A DNA stretch of 41,180 nucleotides, taken from Bacteroidales bacterium (GTDB taxonomy: Bacteria; Bacteroidota; Bacteroidia; Bacteroidales; Bacteroidaceae). Shown here piece after piece: positions 1-8,113 of the stretch (its first letter is position 1; each line of letters opens with the position of its first letter). The notes below the pieces were generated by a model. That model was given only the letters and a program-made list of their open reading frames with translations. It was not told the origin of the DNA and ran no database searches. The position numbers and the translations under genes are program-made. The DNA lies in NCBI GenBank assembly GCA_030528885.1, contig JAUMXY010000026.1, positions 223 to 41,402 on the forward strand, given 5' to 3'.

Positions 1-1125
1 CCCATGGCAGTAACCCCCCTCATCCCCACACCATTCACTTCCCCACCTGAACGCCAGCACCCTTCCCCCCGCCACCCCATCAACTTCCTTGCCCTCATCT
101 CTGCAACCCTCTCAACACCAAACCATTCCTCTCCACATTCTCCCATCTTTAACCCTTTCATCCTCACCCCGTCAACTTCCCCACCCTCACCTCTGCAACT
201 CTCCCGTCCTCACATCATTCACTTCCCCATCCTCTTACCAACACCCTTCCCATCCTTACACCATCCTCTCCCACCCCACCTCCCCGGCACTTACACATTA
301 TTATATATATAAGCCCTGCCACCCTCACCGTTTCCCTTCTCCCTCCTCCAGACCCTCCCCCACCCTCAAACCATTTCACCATTACCACACACAAACGTTA
401 CTACACTACAACACAAAAACATAAACACATCATAACAATAAACCCAAACACCATTAACACAAAACAACGAAAAAACATAAAAACAGAAAACCAACAAAAC
501 AAAACAACAGAAATAACAAAATAAAATAAATACAGAATAACAATACCATCAAATAAAGATAATAAAGTAATAACAGAATAACGGAACAACAAACAAAACG
601 AAATAACAATAATACAATTATAAGATAATAACGTATTAACAATAATATCGTTTATACGTTAATATCATTATAACGGAATAACCATTATTCCATTTATTCG
701 TTATTACCATTAAATCTTTATACCTTTATATCATATAAACGAAATAACAACTACCTCCGCCATGCAGGCGTATTGCCCCCAGCCACCCCGAGCGGTCGCC
801 CCTCCTCACCGGCAGCGGCTGTCAGTGCAGCTGGCAGGCCATCCGTCAGCAGGGTAGGGGAGGAAACTGCAAGTGGTGGCAAGCTGCGTGGCAGGTGTGG
901 AAGTCACAGAGGTGACGATGGGTGAGGGGATTGGAAGAGGGTCAGGAAATGAATGGTTGGGGGATGATAGGGTTAGTGATGTGGAGGCGTGAGGTTTACT
1001 GACGTGAGAGTGGGGTAGTGGATGGTTGTGGGATGAGAGGGGTGGCGATGTGGCGGCGAGAGAGTTGCTGACGTGAGGGTGGGGTAGGGGAGGGAGCGGT
1101 TGAATGTTGAAGAAACAAATCATTC
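1..1125. repeat. Low-complexity non-coding region: C-rich arm, AT-rich core, inverted G-rich arm
   Basis: No convincing gene is present. Bases 1 to about 370 are C-rich and nearly free of G. Bases about 380-560 are A-rich and nearly free of T and G. Bases 560-760 are plain AT-rich. Bases about 850-1120 are G-rich and nearly free of C. The reverse complement of the right arm resembles the left arm: the stretch at about 172-240 aligns with the reverse complement of about 1022-1090, roughly 70% by eye. The right arm contains two tandem 69-bp units. Open frames run through both arms, but they encode only Pro/Ser/His/Thr-rich low-complexity sequence and have no start signals, so they are not called as genes. 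A short inverted repeat (GGAATAA-CCA-TTATTCC) lies at about 675-691. Confidence 0.7.
953..1090. repeat. Two tandem 69-bp G-rich repeat units
   Basis: Unit 1 is 953-1021 and unit 2 is 1022-1090. Aligned by eye without gaps they differ at about 12 of 69 positions. Diverged relatives of the same unit occur in opposite orientation in the C-rich arm at about 80-240. The unit length of 69 bp equals the repeat length of the LRR gene at 33 kb, but the sequences are unrelated. Confidence 0.75.
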
Positions 1126-1161
1126 AGCACTCGCTACGCCAAAGCGGAAAGAGGTAATCCC

Positions 1162-1311
1162 TTATGCCATTTGCAATATCGCGCCCAATGCAGGATCAGC
1201 ATACTGTGTGTGGTGAAATCTTTGATAGACAGTTTCAGCCCACTTGACAATGCTGGCCAAGAACATTGCATAAGCCACAAAAGGAAGATTGTTAAAAAAA
1301 TCTTTATACAT
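1162..1311 (-). CDS. Possible small protein, 49 aa, unknown
   Basis: An ATG-started frame of 49 codons runs leftward, with an in-frame stop a few codons upstream of the ATG. The product has a hydrophobic, helix-like middle (about residues 9-24) and a mixed polar C-terminus rich in aromatic residues. Its composition looks like protein, unlike the low-complexity frames next door. A TAAATTTG box (reverse strand, 1327-1334) matches the Bacteroidetes -7 element, but it would give a leader of only a few bases, and no clear ribosome site is visible. It could also be the decayed end of a larger gene. I do not recognise the family. Confidence 0.3.
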   Translation of the reverse strand: MYKDFFNNLPFVAYAMFLASIVKWAETVYQRFHHTQYADPALGAILQMA

Positions 1312-1612
1312 ATTATGTTGATTTTACAAATTTATTATTAATTTTGCATCGGTTAGAGGCAACTCTTTCCGTGGCATATTAAAAAAAGAGGCGTTATGTC
1401 TTGTTCTTGTATGTGAAAAGCCTAGGAAACTTGCTCACACTGAAAACAAGAAATGATATGACGGTCTCCGCGTTTGACGTGGGGCTGTTATTTCCATATC
1501 TGTTTTCAGAGGTTATCCTAGCACCTTCACATAGAGATGTGGCATACAGTTCCACGCTTCTTATAACCGATTTTAAGCCTTTGTGGTAGCTGGGAGGCAT
1601 TATGAAAAATAC
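1312..1612 (+). other. Intergenic leader upstream of the first secreted protein
   Basis: This 301-bp stretch carries a TAATTTTG box (1339-1346), and the rest would be a leader of about 260 nt. Frames of about 60 codons exist on both strands at 1394-1600. They overlap each other, have no ribosome site and no family resemblance, so I left them out. Confidence 0.4.
1318..1346 (+). promoter_or_regulatory. Candidate promoter for the 1613-6082 gene pair
   Basis: TTG at 1318-1320, 18 bp, then TAATTTTG at 1339-1346, which matches the Bacteroidetes TAnnTTTG -7 element. The spacing is 1 bp shorter than usual. It lies back to back with the TAAATTTG box of the reverse strand. Confidence 0.45.
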
Positions 1613-2599
1613 ATGAAAAGATTAGTATTCTTAATGGCCGTCGTGCTGATGGCCATAGGTGTTAAGGCGCAAGTCGCTCAGATTGCAGTTCTTTCTAACG
1701 AAGGCAAACTCTCGTTTTTCTATGGTGGTTCGGGCTTGATAGATGCTTATGAGAAGGCTGTTGATGGTGATGTCATCACGCTTTCGTCCGGCAGTTTCCA
1801 TGCGGTGGACATCAAGAAGGCAATTACTGTGCGTGGTGTCGGAATTGTTCTGGAAAACGATAAAACGCTGTCCCCCACATACATTAATGGCGAAATGGAA
1901 GTAGACCTGCCAGAAGAGTCTGCTGACCGCCAGCTGAATTTCGAAGGGTTGACGTTCATGGAAAGTGTTGGCGTAATATACGTGAAAGATGTAATTTTCC
2001 AGAAGTGCGAGTTTCTGGGAGGCGTGTATGGAGACAATGATCCTGATAGAGCGGAAGAGCAGAAAACGTGCCAGTATAAGTTCATCCATTGCCTTAGTAC
2101 CGCGGAGCATCATGTCTTTGGATTCCGTTATGGGAACCTTTCGTTAATCAACAGCGTAGTGACGAATCTTGATACAGAGGGCAATAAGTACCAGAATTCC
2201 TATATCGTGAACAGCGTGGTGAGAGGTCGTTCTTATCTGTATAATTGCAATTTCAATAACTCTGTCATTTTTAGGAATGCCAGCGATTCTTTTGGTCAAA
2301 TCCAAGACTCCAGTCTTGGTTCCAACAGCATCGTTGCCGGCAAGGACATGGGCTTCAAGTTTGGCAAGAACATCACCTTTGTCGACAGCGTTGAAGGCCT
2401 GTTTAAGGAGGGCTCCTTCTATGAGTTGACCGACAAGGCTGCCGACATTCTGGGCACTGACGGCAAGCAAGTAGGCATCTATGGCGGCGTCTTCCCGTTC
2501 GAAGCGGCAGCGTCAGGTCCTAAGGTGAAGAAGTTTGATGTTTCTCCTAAGACTACGGCTGACGGCAAGCTGAGTGTAGATATCGAGATAGCAGAATAA
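1613..2599 (+). CDS. Secreted right-handed beta-helix-like protein
   Basis: A 328-residue exported protein. An N-terminal signal peptide (about residues 1-20, ending VKAQ) decides the start at 1613; the frame stays open further upstream to about 1583 without signal-peptide character. Residues about 35-70 (DAYEKAVDGDVITLSSG, then ITVRGVG) have the pattern that opens pectin-lyase-like parallel beta-helices. Short strand-like repeats rich in Asn, Val and Phe follow to about 270. The C-terminal 25 residues form a separate segment (KVKKFDVSPKTTADGKL). No catalytic residues were identified, so it may bind or display rather than cut carbohydrate. Its stop codon directly abuts the start of the next gene, so the two are almost certainly co-expressed. 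Confidence 0.75.
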   Translation: MKRLVFLMAVVLMAIGVKAQVAQIAVLSNEGKLSFFYGGSGLIDAYEKAVDGDVITLSSGSFHAVDIKKAITVRGVGIVLENDKTLSPTYINGEMEVDLPEESADRQLNFEGLTFMESVGVIYVKDVIFQKCEFLGGVYGDNDPDRAEEQKTCQYKFIHCLSTAEHHVFGFRYGNLSLINSVVTNLDTEGNKYQNSYIVNSVVRGRSYLYNCNFNNSVIFRNASDSFGQIQDSSLGSNSIVAGKDMGFKFGKNITFVDSVEGLFKEGSFYELTDKAADILGTDGKQVGIYGGVFPFEAAASGPKVKKFDVSPKTTADGKLSVDIEIAE

Positions 2600-5500
2600 A
2601 TGTTCATGCGCATGAAACGTTATTTCTTTATTTCATTCCTTCTGCTTCTGTTTGCGGTCAATGTCTCTGGCCAGTTGCAGTACCGCTACTGGTTCGACGA
2701 TGACTCGCATCTGGTGACAGGCAGCCTTTCAGGCGGTTCGCAGCGAATCGTTCTGGATGTTCCCGAGCTTGCCGGCTCGCTGCATCAGCTGAACTTTCAG
2801 GTATGTGACGAAACAGGCCGCTGGTCTTCTCCGCAGTCAGCGTATTTCACCGTGCAGGACAGCGCAGAAGCTTATACGCACCATTTCTGGTTCGACGACT
2901 CTCCTGAGCTCATGACCATTCCTGGCGGCAACTCGAGCATGACGTTTGACGCGTCAAGCCTTTCTCTGGGACTGCATACCTTGAACTATGTCGCAGCGAG
3001 CAGCAAGGGAACGACGCAAGTGAAAAGCGCGGTGTTTGCTCGGCTGATGGAGTTTGACTCTAACGACTTGTCTGGCATGAAGGTGCATGCTTTTGTGAAC
3101 AATGACTCTTTGAGGCAATACCCTTGCAGCATAGTGGGCAGGCTGGTTCATGTTGATATGGACTTCAGCTCCTTGAAAGACGGTCTCCACAAACTGACTG
3201 TCATACTGGAAGACGAGGCTTCAAAGGCAATCTCTGTGCTCAGCAGCTCTTACTTCTTCAAGGTGTCTTCAGAAGACAGCAGCATCAGCAAGTTCATGTA
3301 CTGGTTCAACGACGACATGGAGTCTGTGGTTACGGTCGACGTGAATTCGCAGGAGACACCTTATCACATCTACGGGCTGTGGGACGTGAAGTCGTACCCC
3401 TTCCGTTCTGAGTCATTCTCACTGTCGGTAGAGGAGGGCAGGCTCGTGGCTTATGCCGTCAATCAGTTCAATGCCTTTGCGCTGAACGGGGATGGCGTCA
3501 TTGCCTCTCCCGTCATGACATCACCGTTCAGCGACATGAATGTGAGCAGGGATTATCCCCTCAGCGAGGTGAATGCCCTTGCCCCTTGCGAGGGCAAGAG
3601 CATCGGCTGGATAGAGGAGAACCAAATCAAGTGGTTCTCCCTTCAGGCAGGCGTGGGCGATTCGCTGACTTTCAAGGCAAACACTCCTTGTGCCATGGAC
3701 TTGTTCTCCGCCTCGGGCAAGAGACTCTGGTCGTGCCAGGGAGGCGATGCCACCTTCGCTTCTGGCTTGCACGTTTGGGAGGAAGGCACCTGCTATCTGG
3801 CTGTCCATGACACGCAGTATGCCGACGAAGTCACTCTCGACTATACCCTCATCGACCGCTACTGCCTGCTGGAGCACACGCCCGACAGTTCGGCTAAGGG
3901 TGACATCTTGGTACTCGACCTCACGGGCAACGGCTTCGAAGACTTGAAGCACGTGGAACTGGTGGCTACCGACACGGCTGTTGCGGCCTACGAGGTGGAT
4001 GTCAAGGATTACGGCAAGGCATACGCCAAGTTCAACCTGCTGAAGTATCCGAAAAAGGAGGATGTATTCGACTTGCGCCTCACCTTCGGAGAAAATGGCG
4101 AAGATGAAGTTCTTGTGAAAGATGGCTTCACGCTCATGGAGATGAGGAAGGGAGAGATAAAGGTGGAGGTTTTGCCTTCTTACAGGGTGAGCACGCCTTA
4201 CGACGTGACCATCAGGATTACCAACACCGGCAATGTGCCTTACTGGGGCGTGCCGTTCAACATCGGTCTTGACAAGACGGGAGCCGGCTCTGTCATGGAC
4301 TTCAAGAACTTCACGCCGTATGTTGACGAAACGCTGGCTGACAGCATTCCGATAGGCTACTTCACCGAGAACTTCCTGGGCACCAAGGAGCACGGATGGT
4401 TCTTCCCCATGATGATTCCTTATATTGGTGCAGAAGAGGTCATAGACTTGACGATAGGCTTTGTGGGCGAAGCGCACAAGAGAGTCAACCTCTATGCATG
4501 GACGGGCGAGCCTTGGAGCGAGGGATTCCAAAAGTTTACTACGCTTGACCACTGCTTTGCCGATTATCTTGATCCTAAACTCAACTACATCACAGCTGGG
4601 CAGGTTTGCTACTACAACATTCTTGCTATGGCTTCGGATACCACATCTGCAGAGGTCCCCAACGAGGCAAACCAAAGGGCGACAGACTACTATGATGAAG
4701 CAGTAGATCTGACTCAAGACTATATGCAAGGGCGGATAGAGGATTTGGCAGAAAAACAAATAGAAAAAGGAATGGAGAAGACTTTTGGCAAGCAAGCGAC
4801 CAAGGCATTCAAAAAAGCGAGTCAATTGGCTGAGGCGAATGCGAATGTGGCGGTAGCTACAGGTATGGCTATTGGAGGAACTATTAATGGTCTTCGTCTC
4901 AGAAACTCCGATCCTTCGTTGTATGGCATTGACCCAAGTGATGAGACCTATAGCGCTTTGTTTGAATATAGGGATAACTTGAGGAGGAATATGCCACATC
5001 CATCTGCAATCTTAATGAGAGCATTTGGAATGGAGATACCTGACTGCAGTGAGAACCCTAATCCGCGCCCAAGACCACATGAAGTGGAGATTCTTCAGGA
5101 ATTTGACCCTAACGACATCTACGGCTACAAGTCAGAGAGCGGTTCGGAATACATCGGCATCGACGTGGAGGAACTCCCTTACTGCATTGAGTTTGAGAAC
5201 TCGCCCGAGCTGGCCAATGCCGCTGCCAACCTGATTGTGGTGGAGGATGTGCTGAATCCTGAGATTTTCGACTTGGATACATTCAGTCCTACAACGGTGA
5301 CCTTCGGAAAGTATGAGGTGGCACTGCATGGAGAGCAGGAGTATGCGGGAACTGTGGACATGCGTCCAGCTGTCAATGCGCTGGCCGAGGTCAAGCTCTC
5401 CATCGACAAGAAGACGGGCAAAATGACTTGCAGCATCAAGTCGCTCGACCCGATGACGCTGGAGCACACCACGCATTACCAGCAAGGTGTGTTGCCGGTC

Positions 5501-6082
5501 AACAAGGCGAATGGCGAGGGCATCGGCACCATCAACTTCACCGTTGCGCTGAAGAAGAGCCTTGGAGATGGCGTTTCTGTCGACAATGGCGCGTCTATCG
5601 TCTTTGGCACTCATGAAGCCATCAAGACTCCAGTATGGCACAATGTGACCGACTTTGTTAGGCCAACAAGCCGCGTTTCGGACATTGAAGTGCTTTCTCC
5701 TTCAGAAATAGAGCTGACGCTCGACAGCTACGACGCTGGCAGCGGCATTTGGAAGCTTGACTTGTACTGCAGCACCGACTCATGCAAGACGTGGACCTGC
5801 ATTGCGCAAGGATTGAACGCTTCAAAGCATAAGGTGTCCGTCGCCGAAGCGACTGACTATCGCTTTGCTTGCCTTGCGACCGACCACGCCGGCAATGGCG
5901 AAGTGAAGGAACTGCGTTCAGAGGCATCCTACAAAGATGGGGTAGTGGAGACTTCCATTGCTACTGTGCAGCAAGGCACAGTGTCTGATGAAGGATGGCA
6001 TAACCTGCTGGGGCAGAAGGTGAAGGGTACTTTGCTTCCTGGTGTGTATATTGTGGGTGGCAAGAAGGTCGTGGTGCGGTAG
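2600..6082 (+). CDS. Large secreted multidomain surface protein with YWFDD repeats
   Basis: An 1160-residue exported protein. Its ATG follows the previous stop without a gap; a start at 2606 or 2612 would also keep the signal peptide (about residues 5-25). At the N-terminus a repeated module begins with Y/F-W-F-D/N-D near residues 30, 96 and 235. Residues about 525-600 look like a CARDB-type beta domain (VTIRITNTGNVPYWGVPF). Residues about 690-825 are helical and more AT-rich than the rest. Residues about 835-960 fit the DUF7619-type domain (DPNDIYGY, IEFENSPELANAAA). Residues about 1030-1110 look fibronectin-III-like. The last 30 residues (NLLGQKVKG, PGVYIVGGKKVVV) resemble Bacteroidetes C-terminal sorting tails. 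The specific function is unknown; cell-surface display is an inference. Confidence 0.8.
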   Translation: MFMRMKRYFFISFLLLLFAVNVSGQLQYRYWFDDDSHLVTGSLSGGSQRIVLDVPELAGSLHQLNFQVCDETGRWSSPQSAYFTVQDSAEAYTHHFWFDDSPELMTIPGGNSSMTFDASSLSLGLHTLNYVAASSKGTTQVKSAVFARLMEFDSNDLSGMKVHAFVNNDSLRQYPCSIVGRLVHVDMDFSSLKDGLHKLTVILEDEASKAISVLSSSYFFKVSSEDSSISKFMYWFNDDMESVVTVDVNSQETPYHIYGLWDVKSYPFRSESFSLSVEEGRLVAYAVNQFNAFALNGDGVIASPVMTSPFSDMNVSRDYPLSEVNALAPCEGKSIGWIEENQIKWFSLQAGVGDSLTFKANTPCAMDLFSASGKRLWSCQGGDATFASGLHVWEEGTCYLAVHDTQYADEVTLDYTLIDRYCLLEHTPDSSAKGDILVLDLTGNGFEDLKHVELVATDTAVAAYEVDVKDYGKAYAKFNLLKYPKKEDVFDLRLTFGENGEDEVLVKDGFTLMEMRKGEIKVEVLPSYRVSTPYDVTIRITNTGNVPYWGVPFNIGLDKTGAGSVMDFKNFTPYVDETLADSIPIGYFTENFLGTKEHGWFFPMMIPYIGAEEVIDLTIGFVGEAHKRVNLYAWTGEPWSEGFQKFTTLDHCFADYLDPKLNYITAGQVCYYNILAMASDTTSAEVPNEANQRATDYYDEAVDLTQDYMQGRIEDLAEKQIEKGMEKTFGKQATKAFKKASQLAEANANVAVATGMAIGGTINGLRLRNSDPSLYGIDPSDETYSALFEYRDNLRRNMPHPSAILMRAFGMEIPDCSENPNPRPRPHEVEILQEFDPNDIYGYKSESGSEYIGIDVEELPYCIEFENSPELANAAANLIVVEDVLNPEIFDLDTFSPTTVTFGKYEVALHGEQEYAGTVDMRPAVNALAEVKLSIDKKTGKMTCSIKSLDPMTLEHTTHYQQGVLPVNKANGEGIGTINFTVALKKSLGDGVSVDNGASIVFGTHEAIKTPVWHNVTDFVRPTSRVSDIEVLSPSEIELTLDSYDAGSGIWKLDLYCSTDSCKTWTCIAQGLNASKHKVSVAEATDYRFACLATDHAGNGEVKELRSEASYKDGVVETSIATVQQGTVSDEGWHNLLGQKVKGTLLPGVYIVGGKKVVVR

Positions 6083-6112
6083 CCAAGTCCTTCCATTGCT
6101 TTCTCTTTTGAT

Positions 6113-6159
6113 GAATTGCGGAGAAACGGTCTAAACAGATGACCGAATCTCCGCAATTC
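6113..6159 (+). terminator. Strong intrinsic terminator after the surface-protein pair
   Basis: A perfect 12-bp outer stem (GAATTGCGGAGA at 6113-6124 with TCTCCGCAATTC at 6148-6159) encloses, after an AA/AA internal loop, a second 5-bp stem (CGGTC at 6127-6131 with GACCG at 6141-6145). A T-rich run (TCATTTCTTTGC) follows. It begins 31 bp after the stop codon. Confidence 0.8.
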
Positions 6160-6509
6160 TCATTTCTTTGCTTTCTTGATATTTGAGTGAATTAAAGAAG
6201 CATTCAGAATTGCATAAATATCCTGTCTGTGTATGGGGTGAAAAAGGATAAAAAAGGATAGGGTGAAACAGTTGGTGGGGAATGAAAGGTTCAAAAGGCA
6301 TCAAAAGGCGGCGTCAAATGTTAGGGGTTGTTAAATGATGCTGGTTTGTTAAAAGAGGGTGTGCCACCATCGGCACACCCTCTTTGCTGCTGCTGCCCTG
6401 CTTGGCTGCTGCCGCAGCGCGAAAATGTTATATGTGGATGGTAAACAATCGGAAAATGAAGAAAATTAATGGGGGGGGGTAAAAAAGGATAAAAAGGATA
6501 AGGAAAAAA
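6160..6509. other. Intergenic region with purine repeats and a G9 tract
   Basis: No gene seen. A purine-rich motif built from AAAAAGGATA units occurs twice, at about 6239-6263 and 6477-6501. A run of nine G lies at 6471-6479. A hairpin (listed separately) lies at 6352-6385. Confidence 0.6.
6352..6385. terminator. Perfect 14-bp hairpin, possible terminator
   Basis: AAAGAGGGTGTGCC (6352-6365) pairs perfectly with GGCACACCCTCTTT (6372-6385) across a 6-nt loop. On the plus strand no T-run follows; on the minus strand TTTTAACAAACC follows, which is a modest terminator tail. It may be a second terminator behind the surface-protein pair or an intergenic palindrome. Confidence 0.5.
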
Positions 6510-6541
6510 TTTGGCAGTGTGGGAAATATGTTGTATTTTTG
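6510..6541 (+). promoter_or_regulatory. Consensus Bacteroidetes promoter
   Basis: TTTG (6510-6513), exactly 20 bp, then TATTTTTG (6534-6541): a full match to TTTG-N19-21-TAnnTTTG. Transcription would begin near 6548 and cover the 42-aa peptide gene and the DUF362 gene. Confidence 0.8.
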
Positions 6542-6713
6542 CAACCGCTGTGCTGAAATGGGCATGGCGGAGAAGTAGGGAGGAGGATTGTTGATAGGAA
6601 CTTTGTTGACTTGGGCGTGGCTCGATGCGCTGCTGGTGCGGTGTGGTTGGCTGTCGCCGCGGAGCAGTGATAATTAACGTGGAACTAATTAATGATGTAT
6701 AACTGAATCTACT

Positions 6714-6842
6714 ATGATGAAACAAGAAACAACACAAATGGGAATGAAGCAGTCGGTCTCGCAGATGGCGATGGGCTGGCGAGTCGTCTGCGTATTGCTG
6801 ATGCTTGGCATGGCTGTGCTGAGCAGCATGATGGCGTTCTGA
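6714..6842 (+). CDS. Small single-span membrane peptide, 42 aa
   Basis: A frame of 42 codons starts at ATGATG; 6717 is the alternative start. The first 22 residues are polar and rich in Gln and Met. Residues about 23-41 (VVCVLLMLGMAVLSSMM) would form one membrane helix at the very C-terminus. It is the first frame behind a consensus promoter at 6510-6541 and lies 75 bp upstream of the DUF362 gene, which supports translation. The family is not recognised. It could be a leader peptide or a small membrane protein partnered with the DUF362 protein. Confidence 0.5.
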   Translation: MMKQETTQMGMKQSVSQMAMGWRVVCVLLMLGMAVLSSMMAF

Positions 6843-6917
6843 TTGGCCGGTCGGTCGGGTAGGGCGCTGTTGGGTGCTCTGGCGGTCTTTTTATTGGCTC
6901 TTTAATTTGCTTTTGTT

Positions 6918-7973
6918 ATGAAGATGAGACGTTTTTTGTTGGCTTGTGCGCTGGCGGTGCCGGTGCTGGGCTTGCTGGCTTGGGGGGATGGTGGCGCTGA
7001 TGCTGCTTGTTCTGCCGAGGGGGATGGTGTGCCTGGCGCTGAGGTGCGGGGCGGTTCGGCTGTGGCTGTGCTGTCTGCTGATGTGCCTAAGGTGTATATG
7101 ACGCGGGATATTTCGGCTGATGGGCTGGTGCGTGTGTTTGAGGCTCTTGGGGTGAGGCCTGAGGGCAGGGTGGCGGTGAAGATTAGCACGGGTGAGCCTG
7201 GCGGTAAGAATTTTTTGCAGCCTTCGCTGATTGGCAAGCTGGTGCAGCGGCTGGAGGGGACGATTGTGGAGTGCAATACGGCTTATGGGGGCAGGAGGAG
7301 CTCGACGGAGGAGCATCTGAAGGCGGCTCGTGAGCATGGTTTCTTTGATGTTGCTGAGGTGGATATCATGGATGCGGAGGGTGACTTGCGCCTGGCGGTG
7401 CGTGACTCGTCGCACATTAAGTATAATTTGGTGGGCTCTCACTTGGAGCGTTATGAGTTTATGGTGAATCTGGCTCATTTTAAGGGGCATGCGATGGGTG
7501 GCTTTGGCGGTGTGCTGAAGAATCAGTCGATTGGTGTGGCTTCGGCGAGTGGCAAGGCTTATATTCACAGTGCGGGGGTGACGACTGATGTGGGTAGGAT
7601 GTGGCGGCATACGCGTGACCAGATTGGTTTTCTGGAGTCGATGGCTGCTGCTGCTCAGTCGGTGCATGAGTATTTTGGCGGCGGGGAGCGCATTGTGTAT
7701 ATTAATGTGATGAATAACATGTCGGTTGACTGTGACTGTGATGCTCATCCTGCGGCTCCGCTGCTGAGGGATGTGGGCATTTTGGCGTCGTGCGACCCTG
7801 TGGCGCTTGATCAGGCTTGTCTTGACATTGTGTTTAGCATTGTGCCTGAGCCGGGCAATGATAATGGTCCGCTGCTGGAACGTATCAGGAGCCGTCATGG
7901 CACGCATATTGTGGAGTATGCGGAGGGGATTGGCTTGGGCAGCCGCAAGTATGAGCTGGTGGAGATGGAGTAG
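6918..7973 (+). CDS. DUF362 family exported protein
   Basis: A 351-residue protein. It begins with a basic, then hydrophobic segment (about residues 4-23), probably a signal peptide. From about residue 55 the sequence fits DUF362: VYMTRD near the start, VAVKISTGEPGG, the VECNTAYGG strand, VNLAHFKGHAMGGFGGVLKNQSIG and CDPVALDQACLD near the end. Other DUF362 proteins often carry a ferredoxin-like four-cysteine cluster; none is seen here, so electron transfer is not supported. The coding strand is very rich in G and T at third positions. The gene sits behind the 42-aa peptide and ends against a bidirectional terminator. The biochemical function of the family is unknown to me. Confidence 0.85.
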   Translation: MKMRRFLLACALAVPVLGLLAWGDGGADAACSAEGDGVPGAEVRGGSAVAVLSADVPKVYMTRDISADGLVRVFEALGVRPEGRVAVKISTGEPGGKNFLQPSLIGKLVQRLEGTIVECNTAYGGRRSSTEEHLKAAREHGFFDVAEVDIMDAEGDLRLAVRDSSHIKYNLVGSHLERYEFMVNLAHFKGHAMGGFGGVLKNQSIGVASASGKAYIHSAGVTTDVGRMWRHTRDQIGFLESMAAAAQSVHEYFGGGERIVYINVMNNMSVDCDCDAHPAAPLLRDVGILASCDPVALDQACLDIVFSIVPEPGNDNGPLLERIRSRHGTHIVEYAEGIGLGSRKYELVEME

Positions 7974-8002
7974 TTTTTTCTTTTTTTTGCAATGATGTGA
8001 AG

Positions 8003-8030
8003 GCAGGGAGACTCGTGTGGGTCTCCCTGC
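8003..8030. terminator. Bidirectional terminator between convergent genes
   Basis: GCAGGGAGAC (8003-8012) pairs with GTCTCCCTGC (8021-8030) across an 8-nt loop and is followed by TTTGTTTG on the plus strand. It lies between the end of the DUF362 gene (rightward) and the nitroreductase gene (leftward). Confidence 0.75.
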
Positions 8031-8113
8031 TTTGTTTGTGTGCGCGTGCGGTGTGTGCTGCGCGTGGTATGTTGCTGTTTTTCTGTTGTGTGTGTTGGTG
8101 TGTCGGGTGTGTG

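Noticed and set aside
4-1123. Open frames of about 100 codons through the C-rich and G-rich arms
   Set aside because: The products are Pro/Ser/His/Thr-only low-complexity sequence, frames on both sides are mirror versions of the same repeat, and no ribosome sites are seen.
1-1400. Chromosomal replication origin at the composition flip
   Set aside because: No TTATCCACA-type DnaA boxes, no dnaA or other origin-linked genes, and a second flip of opposite sense within 40 kb. Kept only as a finding to test.
1401-1589. 62-codon rightward frame before the first secreted protein
   Set aside because: It begins at TTG with no ribosome site, is not protein-like, and overlaps an equally long antisense frame.
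3521-4999. 492-codon frame opposite the 1160-residue surface protein
   Set aside because: It is a shadow frame without a start context or domain; the plus frame has a signal peptide, domains and a sorting tail.
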